Assembly (NCBI GenBank): GCA_024811115.1 | Contig: JAKOGH010000389.1 | Location: 1 to 23,561, forward strand | Direction: 5' to 3' | DNA: 23,561 nt | Source of the DNA: Terana coerulea | Lineage: Eukaryota > Basidiomycota > Agaricomycetes > Polyporales > Phanerochaetaceae | Shown here: positions 10,150-20,631 of the stretch, piece by piece | Layout of the letters: the number at the start of each line of letters is the position of its first letter | How positions within the stretch are numbered: position 1 is the first letter of the stretch | Notes under the pieces: generated by a model | Database searches by the model: none | Told to the model about the DNA's origin: nothing | The model's input: the letters and a program-made list of their open reading frames with translations, nothing else | Program-made: the position numbers and the translations under genes

Positions 10150-12823
10150 TTCAGTACCCTCTAGATCAAAGGTCAAACTATTCAGTGAGATGCCTGGTAG
10201 TTTTCCGCAGCGATCCAACCGTGCTGAATTAGCCTTAGGGCAGTTCGCGGGCCATATGCCCGGCCTCCCGACAGAGGCAGCACTTGTCAGCAGCCTGAAG
10301 ATCTGCTCGGTCCTTCTCAGACAGCTTAGAGCGGTCCTGAGGCTTTTGACTCCTGAACGTGGAAGATGGCGCCTTGGAGCCGCTCTTAGACTGGCTGTTG
10401 CCCTGTGGACGACGCAAGTGTGTGTCTTGATGGTCGGGTCTGCGTCAGCTGTTGCCTCCACGCCTTCGCCGTGACTACTGCCTTGCCCTCTATTGCCAGG
10501 ACCATGCCTACCGGGGCTAGGATCATTACGACCACCGCCTCCGCCACCTCCGTGACTGCCACCTCCCGCGCTCTGTCCAGCCAAAGCTGAAACTTCGAAA
10601 CGGATGGCTGCCTCTACCACTTCGTTCCATGACGGTGAGTAGGGGAGTATTGGAAGCGCCATAGCTCACGTTGGAGGTAAGGGCTCAAACTGTTCCATAA
10701 TTTGATCACCTTGTCCCACTCAGAGACAACACCAGCCATCATGTACAGAGTTTTTAGCTCATGCACAAAGGCCTTGACTGACTTATTGCCCTGAGTAGCA
10801 TCGCGCAGCGTTGTAAGCTGCTGCAGCCGGGAAGTTCACTGGGAAACAATGATTGAACAGGCCATAGAATAACTTGTGCAAATCCCAGGCCCTCGGATTA
10901 TCTGAAACCTCAAGCGTATAGAACGCGTACAGCGTCACCAGTGAGGTAGTTCGAGACAATAGCTGTGTATTGCAACTCATGAACATTGTATCCATCCAGA
11001 TAAGCTTCCATTTGCTGAACAAACTTATAGAAGATATGTACATCAGCCTTGCCATTGTACTTCTCAGGCTCGTGAGGCTTATATACGGCATGCTTTACTT
11101 TGTGAGCGGCCTTCTGTTCAGCCTTCTTCTTGGCTTTATAGGCCTTGTGAGCCTTGCGCTTCTTCCTTTTCTTGTAGGAATCATTGCTACTCGAGCTCAA
11201 ATTGCTCGAGCTTCCTGAGTTGTCTGAGCTGTTATCAGGTGGGCCCGACAACTCCATCTCATCATTGCTCTTAGGCTTAGAAGAATCCGAGCTAGAGCTC
11301 GAGTCAGATGAATCAGAGTCAGGGATCTGCACCCGCTTAGCAGCACGACTGCGCAACTTCAAGTGGCGGAAGGTATGCCCAAGGTAGCTATCCGGTTCTA
11401 CCTGGGCTGCAGGCTCTAACGCTGAATTACCATGGCGTGAGCGAGAGGCAGGAGCCCGAGAGCTTGAGCCCTCAGGGTCCTCAAAGTGGCCCAGCATTGC
11501 CAATGCCGTTGGCTTAGGCACCGCCGGTGCTTTGCCCTTCGACTGCGACACCTTGCGCTTTCGGCTTAAGGTCACGCTTGAAGCGCACACTATCCTTGGA
11601 CTCAGATGCAGCGCGCCCGGTCCTTGTGTCCTTGAGAGCCTGTCGAAGGTCCTTGCACCTTGCTTCAAGTTCGGCTATGTGTGTGCATGTGTTGGCAGCC
11701 TCATCAGCCTCCAACGTCGCAACAACACCTGTGGGTGTCTTGCGCGGCTTTGTCAAGCCCGTGGTAGCAGCAGCGGCCTCACGGCCAGCCTTGGCAGCTT
11801 TAGCAGCCTTCATAGCGGCCTCAGCGCTGGTGGTCCCTCTGCGCTGTCTTTTCTCAGCCTTGAGGGTCGCGTAGTGCTCGAGTATAGCATGTTGCTCATC
11901 GAGGTTGAGGCTCTCCTCGTCCTCGCTATCCATGAGCTGCTCCAAGTTGGAGCCTTGCTGTTCCTTAGTATACAACTCGAAGATCTTACGCTGGACCTCA
12001 GGGTCCAGCTCTTCTTCATCAATACCAGCTGCACCCCAGTTGCGGGGATCCACAGTCTTACCCTGTTGTTTATTCAGGTTAGACGTGCCTTTGCCGCGCG
12101 AGTGCGAACGCTCATGCCTAGCTTGGGGCGGCACCATCAACGTTGCGCATACGTTGACAGAATGTGAACCTCTGTTCTGGGGTCATAGCCTTAGCGGCCG
12201 GTGTGAACCGCATGCTGTTGTTCCTTATTAAGGTTAGGGGCCTTGCCCATACCCTTATCCTTAGTGAGCCTCAGCGAAGCAGCATTACCAGCCTCATCCT
12301 CGGAGAGCACTTGCTCAACGATGACATTGCTCTGCTTAGGCTTCTTGTAGTTGACTCTAGTCCAGAAGCCGTCAGCGGCAGGCCCATCGAGGGGCGGACC
12401 TCTAGCGAGCCTCATCCTCATCCTCAACGTCCTCGGCCCGGGTGTGGTAATGTTTTTCATATTAATTTTATTGCCCGTAGTACTACCAACAGGGATAAAG
12501 GGGTATCTTCGACGGGCAGACAGTTAAGTCCACCCGTTGTCGCCTCCAGCGTGACTGGACGCTCGAGAGGATACGATGCCGCAACCTGACTGTACAAAGG
12601 TACAGCGGCTGCCGGACACGGCAGCGAGTTTGCCCTCACTGGTGGTGGTGGTGCTGACGGATGACAACGACTCAGTGTCGTCATTGCTATCGGCAGCGCA
12701 TTGCTCTAGGATAGGAGTGTGGAACTCACCAGGTATCGCAGGGGCAGCGTTCCTTCAAGGGCTTGCAGCAGCTCACCCCTCGCGACAGAGGTTGTAGGTA
12801 GTCGTGCGAGTAGTCAGGGCTAT
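10150..12823 (-). pseudogene. gag (capsid/nucleocapsid) of the retrotransposon (broken)
   Basis: Gag forms the virus-like particle that packages element RNA. The likely start region is near 12823, where an ATA stands at the position expected for ATG in an otherwise open MALTTR-like context. In order come a Ser/Thr-rich N-terminal region, a Glu/Lys/Ala-rich probable coiled coil (11514-12140), a Ser-rich acidic stretch with a strongly basic cluster (about 11100-11340), and a capsid-like domain (about 10650-11090; PEKYNGKADVHIFYKFVQQ, later FVHELKTLYMM). A Gly-rich linker and a CCHC zinc knuckle (KCCLCREAGHMA, 10238-10282) follow. An extra base just before the last Cys codon breaks the knuckle. 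Other frame changes occur near 10650 and 10830, and in-frame stops include a TAA just after DLEGTE at about 10150. Confidence 0.88.
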
Positions 12824-13039
12824 GTCGAGACAAGAGAGCCAAGAGCGAGAGGGAGGAAAGAGTCGAGATAGGGGTTATAATGCGCAGCGACTGCGGCTTG
12901 TTTTGTTGTTAGGGGCGGACAGCGATTGGAAGTCGTCAGTGATCAGCCATCAATGAATCCAGAGGGTGTCACCCGAGGGAGAGTTTTTAAAAAGTTAAGC
13001 AGAGGATGGTGAGAGAGTAAAGTCTGGCAGTTTAAAAAA
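12824..13039 (-). other. 5' leader of the retrotransposon
   Basis: About 215 bp between the 5' LTR and the likely gag start. The bases right after the LTR on the minus strand are TTTTTTAAACTGCCAGACTT. No TGG-initiated primer-binding site complementary to a tRNA 3' end is visible there, so the priming mechanism cannot be read from the sequence. Confidence 0.6.
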
Positions 13040-13331
13040 TGTAACGCTCGTTGACCAGGAGAGAGGACTGGCGTTACACGAGAAGTTTCCACGACTAAAG
13101 AACTGGAATCGACTTTGGATTGCGAAAGGAAACTTGCCTGCCTCCTCAAGAGGACGGGCTTTAAGTAGCTACGATACGATTACCAACTGTACAGTAACCA
13201 AATACGGAATAACAAAATATGGAAGGGAGTGAATGAAGCGAAGCTCGGGAGGACTGGAATGGGGGACTGGAGCGGGTCTGGGAGTGAGGTCTGACGGGTA
13301 AAGTGAGTAACAGGAATCACGGATCCCTACA
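13040..13331 (-). repeat. 5' LTR of the Ty3/gypsy element
   Basis: A 292-bp LTR that begins TGTAACGC and ends CCCTACA on the plus strand, so both TG and CA termini are intact. It aligns with 3853-4140 at about 90% identity. It would hold the promoter driving minus-strand transcription, but I cannot place the start site. The sequence immediately following, GTAAG, is the right copy of the target duplication. Confidence 0.95.
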
Positions 13332-13800
13332 GTAAGCGAGCGTGCAGCCACCACAATAACAACAACAGCGTCGGGCACTTTTTATGTATCGTGATTCTGC
13401 TTTGTAGAATGCGTTGGGGAGGTCAGTAGCTATTTTTGTATAAAGCAGAATGGCAAATATCGAAATGCTGGGCGACCTATGCTTAAAAATATGTTTCACC
13501 AGGAAATGCATTTTCTCGCATTCCCAAGTCGTCTGGCGAGGTTTTACATTTTCGGACCCATGAGATTTGGCCTGGGCGCTTAATCGCCACGCGAGCCCGC
13601 TGATGCGCCCCACTACCTTTCATAGTACTACTACGCGTGATTCGCTCGCCACCCTCTCTCGCAACTTTCACAGAGCACCAGGTATGACTCCTTATGTGCT
13701 CAAATGGCGTACAGTGCGCTCGAGCTTGAGGTTTTGGCCCAAGCGCCCGTTAAACGCTCAGCTTACATAAGGATGCCCGTTCCTGGTGGTCGCTACCTTA

Positions 13801-14051
13801 TGCATAGCAGATATGGTTCTACTCGTGTTATAAATATCTTGTATTTATTCGTGCAGCTCCTGAGGCGCAGGACAACTGTCTGATCAGCCACAGGTAAATC
13901 TAAGATACAAGAGCAAACCACCCCCGGGTCGTGCAGGAGCGTGCACAAAAATTATCGAAATATCCTATAAATTCAATAAAGGCCATGTTTCAGCTGAGCC
14001 AATCCTCAAACTAATCGTTTGATCCTGCGCGAGCACACGAGGCGATCCTCA
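13801..14051. other. Unassigned spacer between split MITE and second hAT-type element
   Basis: About 250 bp with no gene or element terminus that I can support. It is AT-rich near 13830-13850 and 13950-13980. The final bases (14052-14059) are the left target duplication of the following element. Confidence 0.5.
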
Positions 14052-14059
14052 ATGCCGGT

Positions 14060-14605
14060 TAGTGTTCGGGTAAAAACTCGGCGGAGTTTCTGACCGTGGT
14101 TATTAACCAAGGCATCCGAGAGGGCCTTTTTACTTGGGTTATTAACCGTTTATAACTCCGGGCGCTAACATTTTCCACTCACTGTGCAGCTGCAGCGGCG
14201 AAGCTCCAGCTTGTTGAGATAGCGGTGAAGAATGAAGGAAATACATAAGGATGACTTGGGGAGTTGACTCTACGAGCTGGACTGCCTTCGGGGCAAGAGT
14301 GAGCTCGTCGTCCACTCCCCGATGGATTTCAACGCTCGGACATACCGTGGGAACTCGACGACTGCAGCCGCGAAAGCTATCTCGCCCGAGTCCAGCCTTG
14401 CAGAGACGGGGTAAGCCAGCTAGGCAACCTTGTGCAGCGACGATAATGCCTCGTAAAACCCTACGGTAAGCCAGTCTACCCTCGGGGACCTCAGAGTTAT
14501 TAACAGCCCCCAAAACCCCCCTCGACATTCTAACCGTTATTAACCTGTTAATAACCAAGTTAAAAAGGGCAGGTTAATAACACATGAGTTTCTACCCGAA
14601 CACTA
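14060..14605. mobile_element. Second non-autonomous hAT-type element
   Basis: A 546-bp element with 20-bp terminal inverted repeats starting TAGTGTTCGGGTA (14060-14079 and 14586-14605, one mismatch). It is flanked by a perfect 8-bp duplication, ATGCCGGT (14052-14059 and 14606-14613). Inside both ends the motif GTTATTAAC or its inverse recurs six times: 14098-14108, 14137-14147, 14496-14504, 14536-14544, 14547-14555 and 14573-14581. This is a typical subterminal array for hAT transposase binding. It shares only TAGTGTT with the 2774-3445 element, so it is a separate family. A 138-codon minus-strand frame crosses most of it without any recognisable domain. It ends 385 bp before the peptidase start codon. 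Confidence 0.93.
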
Positions 14606-14613
14606 ATGCCGGT

Positions 14614-14990
14614 CAAGCATCTCGGATACCCAAGGAGCGCCTAATACTGGCTTAATTTGGCAGGGAAACGGCGCTGTCCGAGATGCCAGTGACGGCCGCC
14701 CTCTGCACTCTCGCGAGCAGAATATTCACTGCTCAAGTGTAACAGCTCCAAAATTCACATAAATGCTATTTTCAGACAGCAGACGATAATGCGCAACTTT
14801 TTAGATGGTAATTTACCCCATCGAGCATGATATACAGTCGGGATGCGCAAAATATGGTGAGGTGTCCGAGGTCCCGATAAAACACTGTAAGGTTAGGGCT
14901 TTGCGCTCGACTGGCGCGCCAAGCGCTACTTCGGTCTCGCGTGCTGTGCAGTGTGCTCTTGTCGTTGCACCACCACTTCGTCTGGTCGCG
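14614..14990 (+). promoter_or_regulatory. Upstream region of the dipeptidyl-peptidase gene
   Basis: This 377-bp gap between the second hAT-type element and the ATG at 14991 must hold the core promoter and 5' leader, unless the promoter extends into the transposon. AT-rich stretches occur around 14790-14815. I see no clear TATA box or other defined site. Confidence 0.4.
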
Positions 14991-17900
14991 ATGCCTCCTC
15001 CAGCCTATTCACCAGTTCCGCAGAATGACGATGGTGGAAGCGAGCACGGCTTGACTAGTAAATATCCACCCGCCCCTATCAAGCCCGTCACATACTATGG
15101 GGAAGGCGAGTTTGACCCTCCGAGCTCGGATGACGATGAGGAGACGCTTCTCGAGAAGAGTTTGTCACGGAAGTCTCCCGAAGATGCAGAAGGGCTTGGG
15201 GATGACTTGGTAGATGAGGAGGGAGAGCTAGTCGTGGGTGGGAAGGTACCGTGTATTACCAAGTCTTGTGTTCGAGTATGTTAACAGTAACTCTGCGTAA
15301 TATGAATAGAAACATCGACGGCCTTCTTCTCTACGCTGCCTCATAATATGTCTGTCTGCGCTTGTCACAGTGGCTGCCGTCATTGGTGTATTTGCGGCAT
15401 TCTCTTACCGAGGGACGACGTATCAGATACATGGCACCCAGCACATCACCATGGATCACATATTCAACGGTACATTCAGCGCATACAGCGGGTTCGTTCG
15501 ATGGGTTCCGGAAGGTGAGCCTCCGCGCCTGATTTGCAAAATCTCTGCAGTCTCAATGATGCGAAGCTGGTGACGGTGTCTACGCGACGAGCCAGGACGG
15601 AAATATCAATCTTGTGGACCTGAAGTCAAATAAGACAACCAAGCTTGTGTCGATGGCAGACGTAAAAGACGTATGTATGAGCTAATATCGTGGTTTGTCT
15701 TGCTAAAGCAGTATGATAGTCTCATGGCGCACCGCTCGGCTGGGCAAGCTGGGAACTTTCTTCGGACATGAAGTATATGCTCATCAAGTCAGATTACTTG
15801 AAGGTATGAGAACAATTGGATCACGCTGAAGATGCCATTCTGAGTTCATGTGTAGCAATGGCGGCATTCAAGCTGGGGAAATTACTATATCCATGATCTT
15901 ACTACTCAGACAACTAAACCGCTACAAACACCGACCTATCCTCCACTGACTGCCTACGCAAAGTGGTCTCCAACGGGCGAATCCATTGCCTATGTCGCCC
16001 ACAATGATCTCTTCGTCTTGCCTTCTCCGTCAGCTGAGGCGCCGATACAGATCACTTCGTCAGGCAATGCCTCACTTTTCCACGGTGTCCCGGACTGGGT
16101 GTACGAGGAGGAGGTCTTCTCCGCAGACTATGCTCTCTGGTGGTCGCCTAACTCCGAAAAGCTTGCGTATCTGGTCTTCGACGAGACCGCCGTGGACGAA
16201 TACACGTTCCCCGTTTACAATCCGACGGAAGATTCGTACGCCGTGGTGCCTTATCCCGGTCACGTCACCATGAAGTACCCTAAACCTGGCTACAGCAATC
16301 CCTTGGTCTCGGTCCATGTCTTCGAGGTGGATAGGTATCAACAATACAAGACGGCAGGGGACGTTGAGACTATAGCGGTTAGCCAAGCGAATTTAGAGTT
16401 GACATGGGACGCACGCCTGCCGGCAAATAACCGAGTGGTTGCAGAAGTGGCTTGGATCGGTAACTCGACACTACTTGTGGAGGAGCTTGACCGAGCCGCT
16501 GTCAATGGAAGCATTGTCTTGTTCAATCTCGACCAGGGCGCAGTCAATCACGGCCAGGTTGTGCGGAAGCTTGGCCAGCAGGGCGAAGAGGGCGATAGCG
16601 GATGGATTGAACCCGTGCGTCCTTCGGTCTTCCTGCGATATTTTCACGAATAGGTTGACCGTTGACGTAGATGCATGCCATTCACCCGTTGCCCGAGAGC
16701 ATATCGCCAGGTGGAATGCCGGGATACATTGATATAGTCCCTTCTAAGGACGGCTACAATCATATCGCCCTGTTTAACCCTGCCACCTCTGGCACGCCTC
16801 AGTATCTGACATATGGTGAATGGGAGGTGACGGAAATCTATGCCATCGACCCCAAGAATAGTCTGGTTTATTTCCAAGCCGCCAATCCTTCTTCATTGGA
16901 GCGACATATCTACGCAGCCACAATCCCGAAGGCGAACACCACTGAGCTGGTTGGTCCGACTGCGCTGACCGACCACACTACTCAAGGCTACTTCCAAGCG
17001 AGCTTCTCGCCACAAGCCGGATTCTACCTCCTCAGCTACCAAGGCCCGTATGCCCCATGGCAGAAAATTGTTCAGACTAACAACGCGAGTACGTCCTCTT
17101 CCACATAGTTGGCTTGCGCGACGATGTTAACGTGTCATTTGTTGCAGCATTCGACTATCCTTTCTCGGAGAATAGCGCGCTAAACCGGACGCTGGCGCAG
17201 TTTGAGCTGCCAGTAGTATCACATACAACGATTGACAGTGATGGCTATGGTAAACTATCACCTCTGCTCAGCGACTTCATGCTGATAGTAGCCACAGAGC
17301 TGAATGTACGCGAGATTCGCCCACCGCGGATGGACGACTCGGGCAAGACTAAGTACCCCGTGCTCTTCCACGTGTGCGTTATGGTGTCTCTTCGCGCATC
17401 GGAGACCATTGATGTACTGAAAGACATTCGCTAGGTACGGTGGTCCGAACTCTCAACAAGTCAGCCTCAAGTTTACTATGGACTGGCATTCCGTACTGGC
17501 AGCCGAGCACAAGTACATCGTCGTTATTGTGGACGGCCGTGGAACGGGCTTTAAGGGAAGGCACCTGCGCACTCCTGTCAAAGACAATCTGGGCCATTGG
17601 GAGACGATTGATCAGATCAACGCTGCGAAGTAGCTCATACCGCTTCTCGGTGCCTGCATGACGCTGACGTGATCGACAACAGGTTATGGGCGGCGAAGGA
17701 ATATGTTGACCCTAAGCGGATTGGCATTTGGGGTTGGGTAGGTCGTTGCGACAGTTGTAATATTTGACGGAATTAACACGTCGTATAGTCTTATGGTGGA
17801 TTCATGAGTTGCAAGGTTGCAGAAGCTAATGCTGGAGTGCATTCCTGGCTATGGCCGTGGCGGTACGTGCTATGGCCTCGTCGAGCTCGTACGGGTTGAG

Positions 17901-18377
17901 CTTACGTTGTATTGCCTTAGCCTGTCACCAGCTGGAAGCTCTACGGTACTTAGCTCACTTGCTTTAGTATGAGCTTCGCTGACGCGTGTGTTCCGCCAGA
18001 TACCATCTACACTGAGCGTTATATGAATTTGCCTCAAGTGAACCCCGACGGCTATGTCACCGCCTCGATATCGAACGTCACAGGCTTCAACAACATCAAT
18101 TTCCTCTTCGCACATGGAAGCGCCGACGACAATGTTCACTACTCCAACTCCGCCCATCTGCTGGATATGCTGACAAGGGAGCAAGTACGGGGATATAGAT
18201 TCAGGATGTTCACCGACAGGTGAGGCTCTGTCTGCGAGTGGTGATATAGACATAACTAATCAGCCCTTCAGCGATCATTCGATATATAAACGGGGCGCAA
18301 ACAGGGAAGTGTACGAATATATGCACAATTTCTTGGTAGAGAAATGGGGCAAGGGTCCCAGACAACGTGGTTGGTGA
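14991..18377 (+). CDS. Dipeptidyl-peptidase IV-like membrane aminopeptidase (S9B), one frameshift
   Basis: A type II membrane serine protease of the fungal DAP2/STE13 family, which removes X-Pro or X-Ala dipeptides from N-termini in Golgi or vacuole. Fourteen exons: 14991-15245, 15310-15514, 15567-15670, 15720-15803, 15856-16614, 16671-17088, 17148-17249, 17298-17373, 17435-17629, 17683-17737, 17789-17862, 17921-17945, 18000-18219, 18272-18377. All introns are GT-AG, 48-64 bp. If the frame break is ignored the product is about 892 residues, normal for the family. An acidic cytosolic tail (1-85) precedes a membrane anchor (about 95-116). The propeller carries DWVYEEEVF, whose Glu residues bind the substrate amine. 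The hydrolase domain has GWSYGG (Ser about 752), HGSADDNVH (Asp about 827) and SDH (His about 860). A single missing base at 17844-17845, about 19 codons after the catalytic Ser, breaks the frame. Taken literally, Asp and His are lost. Confidence 0.92.
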
Positions 18378-19196
18378 ATGTTGCTGCGTACCGATTCTTC
18401 GCATCACTTGGATGGACTCGTTATTTATAATATATCAGTATAGTGCAGTCAAGCAGACTCCCTTTGCTGGGTGCGCCGACGACATTGATGTCCTGCCTCA
18501 CCTTACCCCCTAGTAGGAAGGCTGAGACTTTGTGGCGCAGCCCCTAACCTATTTTCACCGGCATAAGCAGGATTTCCCACACATCTGACCGTGTGACTTG
18601 GATCGCAACTGGCATCTCCAATGCGCTGGGCTGAGACGATCCGCCGCTACGGAACCGGAATACAAGCGGGACCTATCCTGCCACAATTTTGCTCTGGGCG
18701 TCCCCATCGGACAACAAAACTCAGGATATCAGCGACCCTGGCCGTCATCCCAGCAAACTGCGACCGTGTGACATGACTTATGCATCCGCCACCAGAGCCG
18801 TAACCGAGGGATTGGATGGAGCTTAAATTTTTGGATAGCATACGTGTCAAAATGTACGTCCAGTAGCCGGAGTTTCGTGCAAGTCCCTGGCGCTGGTTAA
18901 AGTGGTGCGTGACAGCAGTTATAGTCTAAGCCACCGCCCGTGCTGACTCTGCGAACCTAGTACTGTCGACTCCCAGGGACCATTTCAGCCACAATCGTAC
19001 TCAATACAGCGGTAGCTTTGTGTCTGGGAATGTCGTGAAACAACTAATATGACCAAGCCCGCCGCCATGGGAACATCGCGTGCGCAATACCAGTACTGCC
19101 AGCATAAGAGCTTCCCAGCGTCCCGTTAGCGAGCGCACGACCGCCCCGTTCACCCACATCCTCAAAGTCCCTCTCAGACCATACTTGCATCGCGTT
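18378..19196. other. Intergenic region between peptidase and reductase genes
   Basis: About 820 bp. The first part (AT-rich near 18419-18440) is probably the 3' end of the peptidase transcript. The remainder should contain the reductase promoter. An 11-bp direct repeat GACCGTGTGAC occurs at 18587-18597 and 18762-18772. No coding motif is recognisable on either strand. Confidence 0.5.
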
Positions 19197-20631
19197 ATGG
19201 CCAATATTTGGGAACCTGCACCTGCACCGCCGACCAAGCTTGGTCGCCACCGACAACTGTCGGCTCTGTCGGGCATTCATGTGTCGCCCATTCAACTGGG
19301 CGGTATGAGCATCGGCGACAAGTGGCATCCATACGGGATGGGTATAATGGACAAGGAGGCCAGCTTCAAGATGTTGGACGCCTACTACGATGCTGGTGGC
19401 AACTTCATTGACACAGCGAACACATAGTGAGTATCAGAGACACGTAATGTTATACAACCCCTCATTTTCCTCAGCCAGGATGGCACCTCCGAGTCGTTCA
19501 TAGGGGAATGGGTTGAGAAGCGGGGCGTTCGCGAGCAGGTCGTTGTTGCGACAAAGGTTTCTTCTCACCCAACTGCTTCGAAAGTAAACTGACGCCCGGT
19601 TTCAGTACTCGATGAATTTCCAGCGCGGAGCGTCTTATTCAGATATTCCCCAGAAGACTCACTTCATAGGCAACAACATGAAGTCTCTCCGTAACTCCCT
19701 CGAAGCATCTCTGCAGAAGCTCCGTACCTCCTACATCGACATCCTGTACGTGCACTTCTGGGACTACAACACCTCAGTCGAGGAGGTGATGAACGGACTC
19801 CATCACCTCGTTGCTCAAGGGAAGGTTCTATACCTTGGCGTATCAGACACGCCTGCATGGGTGGTATCCCGAGCGAACAGCTATGCGCGGCTGACCGGCA
19901 AGACACCGTTCTCCATCTACCAAGGTGAATGGAATATTATAATGCGGGATATGGAGCGGGATATCATTCCCATGGCCGTCTCGGAAGGTATGTGACCTTC
20001 TGCCTCTTTTGCATCTTACCACGGCTGCTCACTCCTGCTTGGGAATGCTAGGCATGGCTATCGCACCTTGGAACGTGCTCGTGTCGGGCAAGATCCGAAC
20101 TGATGCAGAGGAGAAGAGGCGACTTGAGTCTGGCGAAGGCGGTCGTAACATGTTCGGCGACTGGCTGCGGACGCCAGAGGAGCGCAAGGTCTGCCTGGCT
20201 CTGGAGAAAGTGGGAGAAGAGGTCGGTGCGAAGAGCATCACCTCAGGTACGTAGCGTTATTACGGTCTCGTCTCATGCTAACTACCGAGCTTGATGTAGT
20301 TGCTATTGCATACATGATGCACAAGGCGCCATTCGTCTTTCCTATCATCGGTGGCCGAAAGGTTGAGCATCTGCATGCCAATCTTGAGGCACTTGATATA
20401 TCGCTCAGCCCGGAGCAAATGAAGTATCTCAACGACATTGTTCCCTTCAACAAAGGGTTCCCCTTCCTTGTCTTCGTACGTGTTGATACGTCGAATCATA
20501 AAGACGCACGTTATCTGACTGTTCAAATATCTCAGGGAGATGGCTCTGACTACAACATTCTGTTCAAAGCAGCCGGCCAGTACGACAGATGGCCTGCTCC
20601 TCAGCCTATACGTCCCGGCACCAAATCGTAA
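19197..20631 (+). CDS. Aldo-keto reductase, aryl-alcohol dehydrogenase type (AKR9-like)
   Basis: An NADPH-dependent cytosolic oxidoreductase that reduces aldehydes such as aryl aldehydes. The group also includes norsolorinic acid reductase-like enzymes. Six exons: 19197-19426, 19475-19556, 19606-19987, 20052-20246, 20300-20475 and 20536-20631, all GT-AG. The 386-residue product matches the family length. The ATG at 19197 is the first in frame after an open stretch with no upstream ATG. The catalytic tetrad is complete: Asp72 and Tyr77 in FIDTANTYQDG, Lys104 in VVVATK, and His154 in YVHFWD. The C-terminal cofactor region reads VFPIIGGRKVEHL. The last intron (20476-20535) is 60 bp with no stop in frame, so retaining it would add 20 residues. 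The true substrate cannot be read from sequence, and nothing nearby suggests a biosynthetic cluster. Confidence 0.95.

Larger units (their letters stand above)
3853..13331 (-). mobile_element. Degenerate Ty3/gypsy (chromovirus-like) LTR retrotransposon
   Basis: A complete but inactive 9,479-bp element lying on the minus strand. Two direct LTRs (3853-4140 and 13040-13331) bound it, and a perfect 5-bp target duplication GTAAG flanks it at 3848-3852 and 13332-13336. In transcription order it carries gag with a CCHC knuckle, protease, reverse transcriptase, RNase H, integrase with a GPY module, a chromodomain-like tail and a 3' accessory region. RT-RNase H before integrase is the Ty3/gypsy order. 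At least a dozen frame changes and several stops interrupt the polyprotein, so it cannot make functional products itself. The motifs resemble elements common in Agaricomycete genomes. Confidence 0.95.
3815..13798. mobile_element. TA-flanked MITE split by the Ty3/gypsy insertion
   Basis: The left end, starting AGGTAGCGGCCATCAGGAAC at 3815, is matched by an inverted copy ending at 13798. The inverted repeats pair over about 46 bp with a handful of mismatches and two single-base gaps. TA flanks both ends (3813-3814 and 13799-13800). The pieces are 3815-3852 and 13332-13798. Removing the retrotransposon and one copy of its GTAAG duplication leaves an element of about 500 bp. No transposase is encoded. 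The LTR element therefore landed 38 bp inside the left inverted repeat of an older MITE. Its repeats are unlike those of the 205-411 MITE, so it belongs to a different family. Confidence 0.85.

Noticed and set aside
14142..14558. 138-codon minus-strand frame spanning the second hAT-type element
   Set aside because: It runs through the subterminal repeat array and has no domain. Non-coding element sequence explains it.
18587..18772. Direct repeat GACCGTGTGAC between the peptidase and reductase genes
   Set aside because: Only two 11-bp copies with poor similarity around them. This is too little for a regulatory or element call.
18647..18850. Minus-strand frame with a Gly/Ser-rich motif resembling a protease fragment
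   Set aside because: Only one short motif-like stretch, no catalytic residues in context and no flanking exons.
14991..20631. Biosynthetic cluster centred on the aldo-keto reductase
   Set aside because: The neighbours are a peptidase and an F-box/LRR gene. No synthase, P450, transporter or cluster regulator is present.
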